NCBI RefSeq assembly: GCF_000425065.1
Contig: NZ_AULB01000032.1
Location: 1 to 64,000, forward strand
Direction of reading: 5' to 3'
Source: Actinomadura rifamycini DSM 43936
Lineage (GTDB): Bacteria; Actinomycetota; Actinomycetes; Streptosporangiales; Streptosporangiaceae
Length of the DNA stretch: 64,000 nt
The translations under genes and the position numbers were made by a program. Positions within the stretch are counted from its first letter, which is position 1. Each line of letters starts with the position of its first letter. The notes under the pieces are model-generated. The model made no database searches. It had not been told where the DNA came from and worked only from the letters and a program-made list of their open reading frames with translations. Positions 43,570 to 53,106 of this stretch are shown piece after piece.

Positions 43570-44994
43570 TTACTCGCTCCAGACGGACGGCTTGCGACCG
43601 GCCCAGGGGCGCGCCTCCTCGAGCTGCGCCGACAGGGAGATGAGCGTGCCCTCGCCGCCGATCCGCCCCGCGAGCATGACGCCGATGGGCAGGCCCTCGT
43701 CGGTCCAGTGCAGCGGGACATTTACCGCGGGCTGCCCCGAGAGGTTGTACATCGCGCAGAAGGGCGTGAAGCGCGTCTGCCGCGCGAAGTTCTCCTCGGG
43801 CTCCTGGTCGTGGAAGTACCCCACGGGAACCGGGGGCTGCGCCAGGGTCGGGTGCAGGATCGCGTCGTACTCGTCCATCATCTCCAGCGCGAGACGGAAC
43901 GCGCCCTGGAGCGTCGCCTGCGCGTTGAGCAGCTCCGGCGCCGTGATCGCCGCGCCGCGCGCCCGCAGCCAGCGCGTCAGCGGCTGCAGCAGGTGCTCGC
44001 TCTCCGGCGGGACGGGCGTCGTCGTCGCCATCGCCGCCCACAGCGTCTCGAAGTGCGGCAGCAGCTCCGACGCGTCGACCGATGGGAGGTCCACGACCTC
44101 GTGCCCCAGCTCCACCAGCAGCGCCGTCGCCTCCTCGTAGGCGGCGACGCAGTCGGGGTGGACGGTCGCGTCCGGCACCGCGGACTCGATGCTGCGCGCG
44201 ATCCGCAGCCGCCCCGGCGGCCGGTCCGCGAACGACAGGAACGTCCCGTCGGCCGCCGGCGCCCGGTACAGGTCCCCGTACATCGGCGCGGCCATGACGT
44301 CCAGCAGCAGCGCCGCGTCCCGGACGCCGCGCGCGATCGGCCCGTTCGTCGCCAGGCCGAACAGGTCCGCGTTGATCGGCCCCTGCGAGATCCGGCCGCG
44401 CGTCGGCTTGATGCCGAACAGGCCGCACGCGCTGGACGGGATCCGGATCGACCCGCCGCCGTCGCTGCCCTGCGCCGCGGGGGCCAGCCCGGCCGCGACG
44501 GCCGCCGCCGCGCCGCCGCTCGACCCGCCCGCCGACCGCGACAGGTCCCACGGGGTGCGGGCCGCCGGGGCCACCGCGCCCTCGGTGTAGCAGGGCAAGC
44601 CGAACTCGGGCGTCGTCGTCTTCCCGGGCATCACCGCCCCCGCCTCGCGCAGCAGCCGCACGACCGAGTCGTCCGCGAAGCCCTTCAGGTCGGCGAACGC
44701 GGACGAGCCGAACGTCGTCCGGACGCCCTCCACCAGGTTCAGGTCCTTGATCGGGATCGGGACGCCGAGGAGCGGTGGCAGCTCCGCCGGGTCGGCGGCG
44801 TCCAGCACCGCCTTCTCGGCCTCGAGCGCCTGCTCGCGCGCGAGGTCCGCGGTCACCGTCACGAACGCCCCGACCCGCGGGTTCAGGCGTTCGATGCGCT
44901 CGAGGTAGTGGTCGGCGAGTTCGACCGGGGAAAGCTCTCGGGCCCGGACGGCCGCGGCCGTCTCCCTGACGCCGAGGTCATGGGGATGTGTCAC
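43570..44994 (-). CDS. Amidase signature family enzyme
   Basis: 474 aa. The Ser-Ser-Lys triad is present: Lys in VPIPIKDLN near residue 82, cis-Ser in SAGGSSGGAAA near 158 and nucleophile Ser in GSDGGGSIRIPSS near 182. It hydrolyses an amide or aryl amide; the substrate is unknown, and GatA is unlikely without gatB/gatC neighbours. Start GTG at 44994; TACGGT (minus strand 45008-45003) lies 8 nt upstream with no ribosome site, so it is probably leaderless. Confidence 0.92.
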   Translation of the reverse strand: MTHPHDLGVRETAAAVRARELSPVELADHYLERIERLNPRVGAFVTVTADLAREQALEAEKAVLDAADPAELPPLLGVPIPIKDLNLVEGVRTTFGSSAFADLKGFADDSVVRLLREAGAVMPGKTTTPEFGLPCYTEGAVAPAARTPWDLSRSAGGSSGGAAAAVAAGLAPAAQGSDGGGSIRIPSSACGLFGIKPTRGRISQGPINADLFGLATNGPIARGVRDAALLLDVMAAPMYGDLYRAPAADGTFLSFADRPPGRLRIARSIESAVPDATVHPDCVAAYEEATALLVELGHEVVDLPSVDASELLPHFETLWAAMATTTPVPPESEHLLQPLTRWLRARGAAITAPELLNAQATLQGAFRLALEMMDEYDAILHPTLAQPPVPVGYFHDQEPEENFARQTRFTPFCAMYNLSGQPAVNVPLHWTDEGLPIGVMLAGRIGGEGTLISLSAQLEEARPWAGRKPSVWSE

Positions 44995-45199
44995 GAAAAG
45001 GAACCGTAGACGTCCCGTGCGCGGGCATCAACGGGAGACGGCCCTCCGCGACGGCGGACGCCCCGGGACGGAAGGATGGTGAATTACCACCCTACCCACC
45101 GGGCGCGTCAGTGAATCACTCACGACCGGGGACAAAACTGTTCACCCCCGATGACTGGTTCGACCCCGGCACGACTGATTACTCTGCGCACGGAGGATC

Positions 45200-46141
45200 A
45201 TGCCCCCGATCGGAAAGGAATACGGAGCGTCACTCATGGCGATCACGGAGCGGGGCGACGGACAGGAGGCCCGGGTGCGTCCCGGGCCCGAACCCGAAGA
45301 GAGGCGTGACCAGCGTGAACCTCCCCTGAACCACCGGCCGGACGACCCCCCGGGCGGCCGCGCCGACGACCTCGGGGACGACCGCTTCGACGACCACGGA
45401 GAGGAGTCGGCGCCCGAGCGCGCGGACGGGCGCGCCGCGGCCCTCGACGGGCTGCTGGGCGACCCCCGCGCCCGCCGCTGGCTCGTCCGCGGCGCCGCGG
45501 CCGTCGCCGCCCTCGCCGTCGGCTGGGTCCTGGTCGACCTGCGCGCCGGCTTCACGCTCGCCGTCCTGGCGGTCATCGCGGACGTCGTCCGGGTGACCCG
45601 CAAGAGCTCGAGCGTCCCGGCGTGGCAGAAGTCCTCGGCCGCCGAACGCCGCACCGAGAAGCAGCTGAAGGCGCTCGAGCGCCGCGGCTACCTCGTGCTG
45701 CACGCCCGCGCGGTGCCGCACGACAAGGACGGCGTCAGCGACGGCCGGATCGACCACCTGGTCATCGGGCCGAGCGGCGTCTACGCGATCGACTCCGAGA
45801 AGTGGGACAAGCGCCTCCCCGTGCGCACCCTGTCCCACCTGAAGCTGTTCCACGGCCCCGTCAACAAGAAGGACCGGCTCGACGAGGCCCGCTGGGAGGC
45901 CGAGCAGGCCAGCAAGATCCTCGCCGGCCGGGTCGGCTTCGAGGTCCCCGTCCAGCCCTCCGTGGCGATCTACGGGCCGTCCATCCCGTGGAAGGTCATG
46001 CGGGTGCGGGACGTGGACGTCTACGCGGGCAACCGGGCGCGCGCCTACCTGCGCCGCCGGCCGAAGATCCTCACCGACATCGACGTCCAGCGGATCTTCC
46101 AGGCGGCCGAGAAGGCGCTGCCGCCCAAGTACCCCGTCTGA
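45200..46141 (+). CDS. NERD-domain (nuclease-related) membrane protein
   Basis: 313 aa. A charged, disordered N-terminus (~95 residues) precedes one or two membrane helices (GAAAVAALAVGWVLV near residue 105) and a NERD domain at ~150-260 (AERRTEKQLKALERRGYLVL, GRIDHLVIGPSGVYAIDSEKW). NERD domains resemble Holliday-junction resolvase folds; activity is rarely shown. GGAGG lies only 3 nt before the ATG at 45200. ATG 45236, with GGAG 8 nt upstream, is an alternative start. A palindrome AGTGAATCACT (45110-45120) lies in the promoter region. Confidence 0.83.
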   Translation: MPPIGKEYGASLMAITERGDGQEARVRPGPEPEERRDQREPPLNHRPDDPPGGRADDLGDDRFDDHGEESAPERADGRAAALDGLLGDPRARRWLVRGAAAVAALAVGWVLVDLRAGFTLAVLAVIADVVRVTRKSSSVPAWQKSSAAERRTEKQLKALERRGYLVLHARAVPHDKDGVSDGRIDHLVIGPSGVYAIDSEKWDKRLPVRTLSHLKLFHGPVNKKDRLDEARWEAEQASKILAGRVGFEVPVQPSVAIYGPSIPWKVMRVRDVDVYAGNRARAYLRRRPKILTDIDVQRIFQAAEKALPPKYPV

Positions 46142-46156
46142 ACCCCGACGCGACAC

Positions 46157-46184
46157 GCGGCACCTCGACCGCCCGAGGTGCCGC
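46157..46184 (+). terminator. Hairpin terminator after the NERD gene
   Basis: GCGGCACCTCG (46157-46167) pairs perfectly with CGAGGTGCCGC (46174-46184) around a 6-nt loop, 16 bp after the stop. A short TTTT run appears about 13 nt further on. The remaining ~260 bp up to ilvD hold no gene; I see no leader peptide or attenuator. Confidence 0.7.
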
Positions 46185-46447
46185 ACCTCTCCGCACCTTT
46201 TCGCACAGATCACCGGGCCGGCCGCGCCGTCCCGGGAATTCGCGCGCCCGCCGTGCGTTGATACCATCGGGGACCTGGAAAGGCCGGCCCGGGCGCGACC
46301 TCCGCTGAGCCGGCGGCAGCGCCGCGATCCGCCGCTGCGAGCGTCCCGGCACACACAACGCGATACCCGGGCGACGATCGCCCGCCCCGCCGACCCCGGC
46401 GCGGCGCGCACCCGGGCTCGCGCACGTCACAGGTCAGAGAGGTCACG

Positions 46448-48307
46448 ATGCCCCCGCTCAGGTCACGCACGGTCACCCACGGCAGGAACATGGCGGGCGC
46501 CCGCGCGCTCATGCGGGCCAGCGGCGTCGAGCGCGAGGACTTCGGCAAGCCCATCGTCGCGGTCGCCAACAGCTTCACCCAGTTCGTGCCCGGCCACGTC
46601 CACCTCGACGAGGTCGGCAAGGTCGTCGCCGGCGCCGTCAAGGAGGCCGGCGGCGTCCCCCGCGAGTTCAACACCATCGCCGTGGACGACGGCATCGCGA
46701 TGGGCCACGGCGGCATGCTGTACTCGCTGCCGTCCCGCGAGCTGATCGCCGACGCCGTCGAGTACATGGTCAACGCGCACTGCGCCGACGCCCTCGTCTG
46801 CGTCTCCAACTGCGACAAGATCACCCCGGGGATGCTGCTGGCCGCGATGCGGCTCAACATCCCGACGGTGTTCGTCTCCGGCGGCCCGATGGAGGCCGGC
46901 AAGCCCGTCGAGGGCGTCATGGACGGCAACAAGCTCGACCTCATCGACCCGATGATCGCCTCCGCCGACGCGTCCGTCGCCGACGACAAGCTCGCCGCGA
47001 TGGAGGAGAGCGCCTGCCCGACCTGCGGGTCCTGCTCCGGCATGTTCACCGCCAACTCGATGAACTGCCTCACCGAGGCGATCGGCCTCGCGCTGCCCGG
47101 CAACGGCACCGTCCTCGCCACCCACACCGCCCGCCGCGCCCTCTACGAGAAGGCCGGGCGCACCGTCGTCGAGATCGCCCAGCGGTACTACGAGGGCGAC
47201 GACGAGTCCGTCCTGCCGCTGAACATCGCGACGTGGGAGGCGTTCGAGAACGCGATGGTGCTGGACGTCGCCATGGGCGGCTCCACCAACACGATCCTGC
47301 ACCTGCTCGCCGCCGCCACCGAGGCCGGCGTCGACTTCGGCCTCGACGACATCGACGCCGTCTCCCGCCGCGTCCCGTGCCTGTGCAAGCTGGCCCCCAC
47401 GCTGGCCACCTACCACGTCGAGGACTGCCACCGCGCCGGCGGCATCCCCGCGCTGCTCGGCGAGCTGCACCGCGCCGGGCTGCTGAACTCCGGCGCGCAC
47501 TCGATCCACAGCGCGTCCGTCGCCGAGTTCGTCGCCCAGTGGGACGTCCGCTCCCCCGACGTCCTGCCCGAGGCCGTCGAGCTGTTCCACGCGGCCCCCG
47601 GCGGCGTCCGCAGCACGTCCGCGTTCAGCCAGAGCAACCGCTGGAAGGACCTCGACCTCGACCGCGCCGAGGGCTGCATCCGCGACGCCGAGCACGCCTA
47701 CACCGCCGACGGCGGGCTCGCCGTCCTGCGCGGCAACATCGCCCCCGACGGCGCGATCGTCAAGACCGCGGGCGTCGAGGAGGAGCTCTGGACGTTCTCC
47801 GGCCCGGCCGTCGTGTTCGAGAGCCAGGACGAGGCGTCCGAGGGCATCCTCGCGGGCAAGGTGAAGCCCGGCGACGTCGTCGTCATCCGCTACGAGGGGC
47901 CCCGCGGCGGCCCCGGCATGCAGGAGATGCTGTACCCGACGAGCTTCCTCAAGGGCCGCGGGCTCGGCAAGGCGTGCGCGCTGATCACCGACGGCCGGTT
48001 CTCCGGCGGGACGTCCGGGCTGTCCATCGGGCACGCGTCCCCCGAGGCCGCGGGCGGCGGGATCATCGCCCTCGTCGAGGACGGCGACCGCGTCGTCATC
48101 GACATCCCGAACCGCGTCCTGGAGCTGGACGTCCCGGAGGACGAGCTGGAGATCCGGCGCGAGAAGCTGCTGGCCGACCTCGGCGGCTACCGGCCCCGCG
48201 ACCGGCAGCGCCCCGTCAGCGCCGCGCTGCGCGCCTACGCCGCGATGGCCACCTCGGCCTCCACCGGCGCCGCGCGGGACGTCTCGCAGCTCGAGCAGCG
48301 GGCATGA
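46448..48307 (+). CDS. ilvD: Dihydroxy-acid dehydratase
   Basis: 619 aa. It catalyses the third common step of valine/isoleucine synthesis and also feeds leucine and pantothenate. Fe-S cluster cysteines are in CVSNCDKITPGM near residue 120 and CPTCGSCSGMFTANSMNCL near 195. GRFSGGTSGLSIGHASPEA near 520 is the second signature. Its ATG is 10 nt after AGAGAGG. It stands alone, away from other ilv genes, as is usual in actinomycetes. Confidence 0.97.
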   Translation: MPPLRSRTVTHGRNMAGARALMRASGVEREDFGKPIVAVANSFTQFVPGHVHLDEVGKVVAGAVKEAGGVPREFNTIAVDDGIAMGHGGMLYSLPSRELIADAVEYMVNAHCADALVCVSNCDKITPGMLLAAMRLNIPTVFVSGGPMEAGKPVEGVMDGNKLDLIDPMIASADASVADDKLAAMEESACPTCGSCSGMFTANSMNCLTEAIGLALPGNGTVLATHTARRALYEKAGRTVVEIAQRYYEGDDESVLPLNIATWEAFENAMVLDVAMGGSTNTILHLLAAATEAGVDFGLDDIDAVSRRVPCLCKLAPTLATYHVEDCHRAGGIPALLGELHRAGLLNSGAHSIHSASVAEFVAQWDVRSPDVLPEAVELFHAAPGGVRSTSAFSQSNRWKDLDLDRAEGCIRDAEHAYTADGGLAVLRGNIAPDGAIVKTAGVEEELWTFSGPAVVFESQDEASEGILAGKVKPGDVVVIRYEGPRGGPGMQEMLYPTSFLKGRGLGKACALITDGRFSGGTSGLSIGHASPEAAGGGIIALVEDGDRVVIDIPNRVLELDVPEDELEIRREKLLADLGGYRPRDRQRPVSAALRAYAAMATSASTGAARDVSQLEQRA

Positions 48308-48410
48308 CCTGACAGGTAATCGACCGCCTTACCCCTCCCCGGGCAGAGTGGAGCACGCAAGGCCGGGGCCGCCGACCGGGGCCCCGGCACCACCGCCCAG
48401 GGAGACCGCC

Positions 48411-48758
48411 ATGACCGCGTACGCGCTCGCCCACCTGCGCCCGCAGCCGCCCCTGCACGACGACGTCTTCACCTACATCGAGCGGATCCAGGACACGATG
48501 GACCCGTTCGGCGGCCGCTTCCTCGTGCACGGCACGGACCCCGAGGTGATGGAGGGCCCGTTCGAGGGCGGGTACGTCCTCATCGAGTTCCCCGACATGG
48601 AGAACGCCCGCGCCTGGTTCGCGTCGGACGCCTACCAGGCGATCGTCCGGATGCGCACCGACAACATCCCGGGCACGGCCGTGCTGCTGCAGGGCGTCCC
48701 GCCGGGGTACGACGCCGCCGCCACGGGCCGCGCCATGCGCGCCGCGCAGGCCCGTTGA
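48411..48758 (+). CDS. DUF1330-family dimeric alpha/beta-barrel protein
   Basis: 115 aa. TAYALAHLRPQ at the start, GGRFLVHGTDPEVMEG near residue 35 and LIEFPDMENARAWFASDAYQAI near 60 match DUF1330 (ABM-like ferredoxin fold). Members are small dimers of mostly unknown role. GGAGA precedes the ATG by 6 nt. It follows ilvD by 103 bp on the same strand. Confidence 0.88.
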   Translation: MTAYALAHLRPQPPLHDDVFTYIERIQDTMDPFGGRFLVHGTDPEVMEGPFEGGYVLIEFPDMENARAWFASDAYQAIVRMRTDNIPGTAVLLQGVPPGYDAAATGRAMRAAQAR

Positions 48759-48789
48759 CCCGCCCGGCGGGTCGTCGTCGGGCGGGCCG

Positions 48790-49014
48790 TCAGGAGCAGC
48801 AGCCTCCGCCGCAGCAACCGCCGCCGCCACCGGCGGACGGCGGGGGCTGCGGAGCGCCGCCGCGGGACGAACCGGTCACGGCGACCGTGGACAGCAGCTT
48901 GACCGTGTCGTCGTGCCCGTCCGGGCACGGCGCCGGGTCGGACGCGTTGATCATCGGCCGGGAGACCTCGAAGGTCGACCCGCAGGCGCGGCAGCGGTAG
49001 TCATAACGTGGCAC
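48790..49014 (-). CDS. FmdB-family zinc-ribbon protein
   Basis: 74 aa. PRYDYRCRACGSTFEV with a later CPDGH gives the FmdB zinc ribbon; a Gly/Pro-rich linker leads to a striking GGCCGGGCCS tail, which may add metal ligands. The start is GTG 49014. TATATT (minus strand 49026-49021) lies 6 nt upstream, the most AT-rich -10 in the region and a probable leaderless start. Role in the cell unknown. Confidence 0.85.
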   Translation of the reverse strand: MPRYDYRCRACGSTFEVSRPMINASDPAPCPDGHDDTVKLLSTVAVTGSSRGGAPQPPPSAGGGGGCCGGGCCS

Positions 49015-49061
49015 GCCTCAAATATAGGCTCGGCCGCCCGTTCCGGCCACGCCGATCCCGG

Positions 49062-49571
49062 TCAGGCGGCGGGCTCGGTCACGTACGGGGCCCACTGGGG
49101 GTCGCCGTCGTGGACGATGCCGATCAGCCGCCAGTGCGCGCCGCGCGGGACGCCCGGCGTGACCGGGAGCGTCCAGCCCAGCTCGTCGAGCAGGCGGTCG
49201 GCCTTGCGGTGGTTGCACGTCGTGCAGGACGCGACGCAGTTCTCCCACGAGTGGGCGCCGCCGCGGCTGCGGGGGTGGACGTGGTCGATCGTCTCGGCGC
49301 GGCGCCCGCAGTAGACGCAGCGGAAGTTGTCGCGCCGCATCAGGGCGGCGCGGGTCAGCGGGACGCGGGTGCGGAACGGGATCCGCACGTAGCGGCGGAG
49401 CCGGATGACGGACGGCACCTCGACGGCCATCGTGGCCGAGTGCAGCACCGCGCCGCCGACGTCGTGATGGACGATCTCGGCCTTCTCCCGGAGCACGAGG
49501 CAGACCGCCCGGCGGAGCGGGAGCGTCGTGAGCGGTTCGTACGTCGCGTTCAGGAGGAGGACCTGCCGCAT
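49062..49571 (-). CDS. HNH endonuclease-fold protein (Rv2469c-like)
   Basis: 169 aa. RQVLLLNATYEPL at the start and the HNH core CVYCGRRAETIDHVHPRSRG with CTTCNHRKADRLLDEL near the end show the HNH/zinc motif. Homologues are found throughout actinobacteria; the substrate is not known to me. Start ATG 49571, chosen because family members begin at MxQVLLLN. It is divergent from the prolyl oligopeptidase gene. Confidence 0.88.
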   Translation of the reverse strand: MRQVLLLNATYEPLTTLPLRRAVCLVLREKAEIVHHDVGGAVLHSATMAVEVPSVIRLRRYVRIPFRTRVPLTRAALMRRDNFRCVYCGRRAETIDHVHPRSRGGAHSWENCVASCTTCNHRKADRLLDELGWTLPVTPGVPRGAHWRLIGIVHDGDPQWAPYVTEPAA

Positions 49572-49839
49572 CAGACGGCCTCCGTCGCGTTCGGTGTCGC
49601 CTCGGCGGGCGCGGCTGCACGCACGTCCCACCGAGGCCGGAATATCTTCTCCGGCACCTGTGAACCCGCCATGAGGACCTCCTCGGGGGCGAACCGACTC
49701 CATCAGTGTGGCCTGTGGGAGGCCCGTTCGGCTACCCCAATAATTCCCATCAGTGGGTCAGATCGAACGCAAAAGCCCACTTCGTCCGACCGGAGCGGCG
49801 CGGGGCGAGCGGTCTCCCGCGGCCAATAAAGTGCCTTCC

Positions 49840-51927
49840 ATGACGCCCTATCCGCCCGCGCAGCGCCAGGACATCGTCGAGGAGATCCACGGACACCGGG
49901 TCGCGGACCCGTACCGCTGGCTGGAGGACGCCGACTCCGGCGACACCCGCGACTGGCTCGCCGCCCAGGACGCCCTGTTCCGCAAGGTCGTCGACGACCT
50001 CCCCGGGCGGGACCGGCTGCGGCGGCGGCTGCGCGAGCTGCTCGGCGCCGGCAGCGTCGGCGCCCCGGTCTGGCGCGGCGACCGGCGGTTCTTCACCCGG
50101 CGCACCGCCGACCAGGAGCACCCCGTCCTCTACACGGTGGACCCGGACGGCGCCGAGCGGGTCCTCGTCGACCCGATCGCGCTCGACCCGGACGGCACCA
50201 CCACCCTCGACGGCTGGCAGCCCGACAAGGAGGGCCGCCGCCTCGCCTACAAGATCTCCCACGGCGGCGACGAGGAGTCGCTGCTGTACGTGATGGACGT
50301 CGCGACCGGCGAGACGATCGAGGGGCCGATCGACCGCGCCCGCTACTCGGCCGTCGCGTGGCTGCCCGGCGGCGAGGCGTACTACTACACGCGGCGGCTG
50401 CACGCCCGGGACGTCCCCGAGGGCGAGGAGCAGTACCACCGGCGTGTCTACCTGCACCGCGTCGGCACGGAGCCCGACACCGACGACGTCCTGATCTTCG
50501 GTGAGGGCCGCGACAAGACGAACTACTACGGCGTCGGCGTCAGCCGCGACGGCCGCTGGCTCACGATCTCGTCCTCGCAGGGCACCGCGCCCCGCAACGA
50601 CCTGTGGATCGCCGACCTGTCCGCGTCCGCGCCCGAGCGGCCCGAGCTGCGCGCCGTCCAGGAGGGCGTGGACGCCGAGACGGGCCTGCACGTCGGGCGG
50701 GACGGGCGCGCGTACGTCTTCACGGACCGGGACGCGCCGCGCGGGCGGCTGTGCGTCGCCGACCCGGCGGACCCGTCGCCCGACACGTGGACGGACCTGG
50801 TCCCCGAGGACCCCGAGGCCGTCCTGAGCGACTTCGCGATCCTCGACGGGCTGGAGCGCCCCCGGCTCCTCGTCGGCTGGACGCGGCACGCGATCAGCGA
50901 GATCACCGTGCACGACCTGGAGACCGGGGAGCGGCTCGGGGAGGTGCCCGTGCCGGGCCTCGGCTCGATCGGCGGGATCGTCGAGCGGCCCGAGGGCGGG
51001 CACGAGGCGTGGTTCGGCTACACCGACAACGTCACCCCCTCCTCCGTCCTGCGCTACGACGCGCGCACCGGCGAGACGACCACGTGGGCGAGCGCGCCCG
51101 GCCGCGTCGAGGTGCCGGAGATCGAGACCCGCCAGGTCGTCTACACGTCGCGGGACGGCACGGACGTACGGATGCTCGTCATGTCGGGGCCCGGGTCGGG
51201 CCCGGACGCGCCGGGGCCGCGCCCGGCGATCCTGTACGGGTACGGCGGGTTCAACATCTCGCTCACCCCGGCGTACTCGGCGAGCATCCTGGCCTGGGTG
51301 GAGGCGGGCGGCGTCTACGCGATCGCGAACCTGCGCGGCGGCTCCGAGGAGGGCGAGGAGTGGCACCGCGCGGGCATGCGGGAGCACAAGCAGAACGTCT
51401 TCGACGACTTCCACGCCGCCGCCGAGAAGCTCATCGCCGACGGGCTCACCGCGAGCGACCGGCTGGCGATCTCCGGCGGGTCGAACGGCGGCCTGCTCGT
51501 CGGGGCCGCGCTCACGCAGCGTCCGGACCTCTACCGCGCCGTCGTGTGCTCGGCGCCCCTCCTCGACATGGTGCGGTACGAGCGGTTCGGCCTCGGCCAG
51601 ACGTGGAACGACGAGTACGGGACGGCGGACGACCCGGAGGAGTTCGGCTGGCTGATCGGCTACTCGCCGTACCACCGCGTCCGTCCGGGCACCGCCTACC
51701 CGGCGACGCTGTTCACGACGTTCGGCAGCGACACCCGCGTCGACCCGCTGCACGCCCGCAAGCTGTGCGCGGCCCTGCAGCACGCGACCGCGTCCGACGC
51801 CCCGATCCTGCTGCGGAACGAGTCGGAGGTCGGGCACTCCGCCCGGTCGGTGTCCCGCTCGGTGGACCTGACGACCGACACCCTGTCGTTCATGGCGGCC
51901 CAGACCGGACTCGATCTCGGGCGGTAG
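49840..51927 (+). CDS. Prolyl oligopeptidase (S9A)
   Basis: 695 aa. It cuts short peptides after proline. PYRWLEDADSGDTRDWLAAQ near residue 25 is the family's N-terminal motif, a beta-propeller spans ~70-400, and the catalytic domain has Ser in SGGSNGGLL near 548, Asp in GSDTRVDPLHA near 632 and His in SEVGHSARS near 668. No signal peptide. TAAAGT (49827-49832) lies 7 nt before the ATG with no ribosome site. Confidence 0.94.
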   Translation: MTPYPPAQRQDIVEEIHGHRVADPYRWLEDADSGDTRDWLAAQDALFRKVVDDLPGRDRLRRRLRELLGAGSVGAPVWRGDRRFFTRRTADQEHPVLYTVDPDGAERVLVDPIALDPDGTTTLDGWQPDKEGRRLAYKISHGGDEESLLYVMDVATGETIEGPIDRARYSAVAWLPGGEAYYYTRRLHARDVPEGEEQYHRRVYLHRVGTEPDTDDVLIFGEGRDKTNYYGVGVSRDGRWLTISSSQGTAPRNDLWIADLSASAPERPELRAVQEGVDAETGLHVGRDGRAYVFTDRDAPRGRLCVADPADPSPDTWTDLVPEDPEAVLSDFAILDGLERPRLLVGWTRHAISEITVHDLETGERLGEVPVPGLGSIGGIVERPEGGHEAWFGYTDNVTPSSVLRYDARTGETTTWASAPGRVEVPEIETRQVVYTSRDGTDVRMLVMSGPGSGPDAPGPRPAILYGYGGFNISLTPAYSASILAWVEAGGVYAIANLRGGSEEGEEWHRAGMREHKQNVFDDFHAAAEKLIADGLTASDRLAISGGSNGGLLVGAALTQRPDLYRAVVCSAPLLDMVRYERFGLGQTWNDEYGTADDPEEFGWLIGYSPYHRVRPGTAYPATLFTTFGSDTRVDPLHARKLCAALQHATASDAPILLRNESEVGHSARSVSRSVDLTTDTLSFMAAQTGLDLGR

Positions 51928-51957
51928 GAGCCGCCCTCACCGGGTAAACGGCCGGTG

Positions 51958-52518
51958 ATGGCGGCACCACCCCTCCTGACGTTCGGGCACGGGACGGCCG
52001 GGCGCGACGAGCTGGCCCGGCTCCTGGACGGCGCGGGCGTGCGCGCCGTCGTGGACGTGCGGACGGCGCCGGGCAGCCGCCGCAACCCGGACGTGCGGCG
52101 CGACGCGCTGTCCGCGTGGCTCCCGGACGCGGGCGTCCGGTACCGCTGGGAGAAGCGGCTCGGCGGCTTCCGCCGGGCCGCGCCCGACTCCCCCGACACG
52201 TTCTGGCGCAACGCCTCCTTCCGCGGCTACGCCGGGCACACCCGCGACCCGGACTTCCTCGCCGCCATGGACGGCCTGCTGCGCGAGGCGGAGCGGGACC
52301 GGACGGCCGTCATGTGCGGCGAGTCGGTGTGGTGGCGGTGCCACCGGCGCCTCATCGCCGACTTCGCGGTCCTGGCGCGCGGCCGTCCCGTCCTGCATCT
52401 CGCGCACGACGGGCGCCTCACCGAGCATCCGCCCACGCCGGGCGCGCGGCTGCGCGGCGACGGCCTGCTCGTCTACGACGGCGACCCGTCCGCTCAGCGC
52501 AGCGGTTTCTCGATGTAG
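51958..52518 (+). CDS. DUF488 family protein
   Basis: 186 aa. TFGHGTAGRDELARLL at the start, VVDVRTAPGSRRNPDV near residue 32, FRGYAGHTRDPDF near 88 and MCGESVWWRCHRRLIAD near 120 define DUF488, a small conserved family of unknown activity with an invariant Cys/His centre. Its 3' end overlaps the convergent acetyltransferase gene by 25 bp. Confidence 0.88.
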   Translation: MAAPPLLTFGHGTAGRDELARLLDGAGVRAVVDVRTAPGSRRNPDVRRDALSAWLPDAGVRYRWEKRLGGFRRAAPDSPDTFWRNASFRGYAGHTRDPDFLAAMDGLLREAERDRTAVMCGESVWWRCHRRLIADFAVLARGRPVLHLAHDGRLTEHPPTPGARLRGDGLLVYDGDPSAQRSGFSM

Positions 52519-53099
52519 ATGTTGACGATGCCGCCGATCATCTCGCGGCGCTTCTCCGTCCAGCCGAAGCGGCGGTAGAGGGCGAGCGCGGGTTCCTGGA
52601 GTTCGGTCGTGTCGGCGCGCAGGACCCGGTAGCCGAGTTCGGCGGCGCGCTGCTCGAGGGCGGTGACGACGGCGGCGCCGTAGCCGCGGCGCTGCACCGC
52701 GGGCAGCACCCGCAGCCGCACCATCTCCACGGCGTCGAGGCCGGCGCCGCCGAGCGAGAAGCCGCCGAAGGCACGCGCGTGCCCGCCGGGGACGAGGTCG
52801 GCGCGGCGCAGGCCGCCCATGGCGACGATGCCGCCGCCGGCCTCGCCGACGAGGAACTCGCCGTCGTTGCGGAGGTAGATGTCCTCCATCCGGAAGAAGT
52901 CGTGGTCGTAGTACACGCCGTCGCCGGGGCGCAGCCCGACCTGGGCGAGCCCTTCGCGGTGCAGCGCGAGGACGACGCCGTGGTCGGCGGCGCGGTAGCG
53001 GCGCAGGCGCAGTTCGCCGAACCGCCATTCGGGGGGCTCGTCCGCGAGGCGGACGAGGGTGCGGGCGCCCTGCCAGGGGGCGTCTTCCGAGGTCGTCAT
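52494..53099 (-). CDS. GNAT-family N-acetyltransferase
   Basis: 201 aa. The acetyl-CoA loop is VLPAVQRRGYGAAVVTAL near residue 130, followed by TTELQEPALALYRRFGW, the usual C-terminal strand and helix. The substrate is unknown. It starts 7 bp after the stop of the upstream NsdA-like gene on the same strand, so they are probably co-transcribed. Confidence 0.9.
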   Translation of the reverse strand: MTTSEDAPWQGARTLVRLADEPPEWRFGELRLRRYRAADHGVVLALHREGLAQVGLRPGDGVYYDHDFFRMEDIYLRNDGEFLVGEAGGGIVAMGGLRRADLVPGGHARAFGGFSLGGAGLDAVEMVRLRVLPAVQRRGYGAAVVTALEQRAAELGYRVLRADTTELQEPALALYRRFGWTEKRREMIGGIVNIYIEKPLR

Positions 53100-53106
53100 G
53101 CCGGCG

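Noticed and set aside
43570..44994. GatA subunit of the tRNA amidotransferase
   Set aside because: gatB and gatC are absent and the sequence looks like a stand-alone amidase.
45110..45120. AGTGAATCACT as a BldD box
   Set aside because: It is palindromic but does not fit the BldD consensus nTnACnCWGnGTnAn as I recall it.
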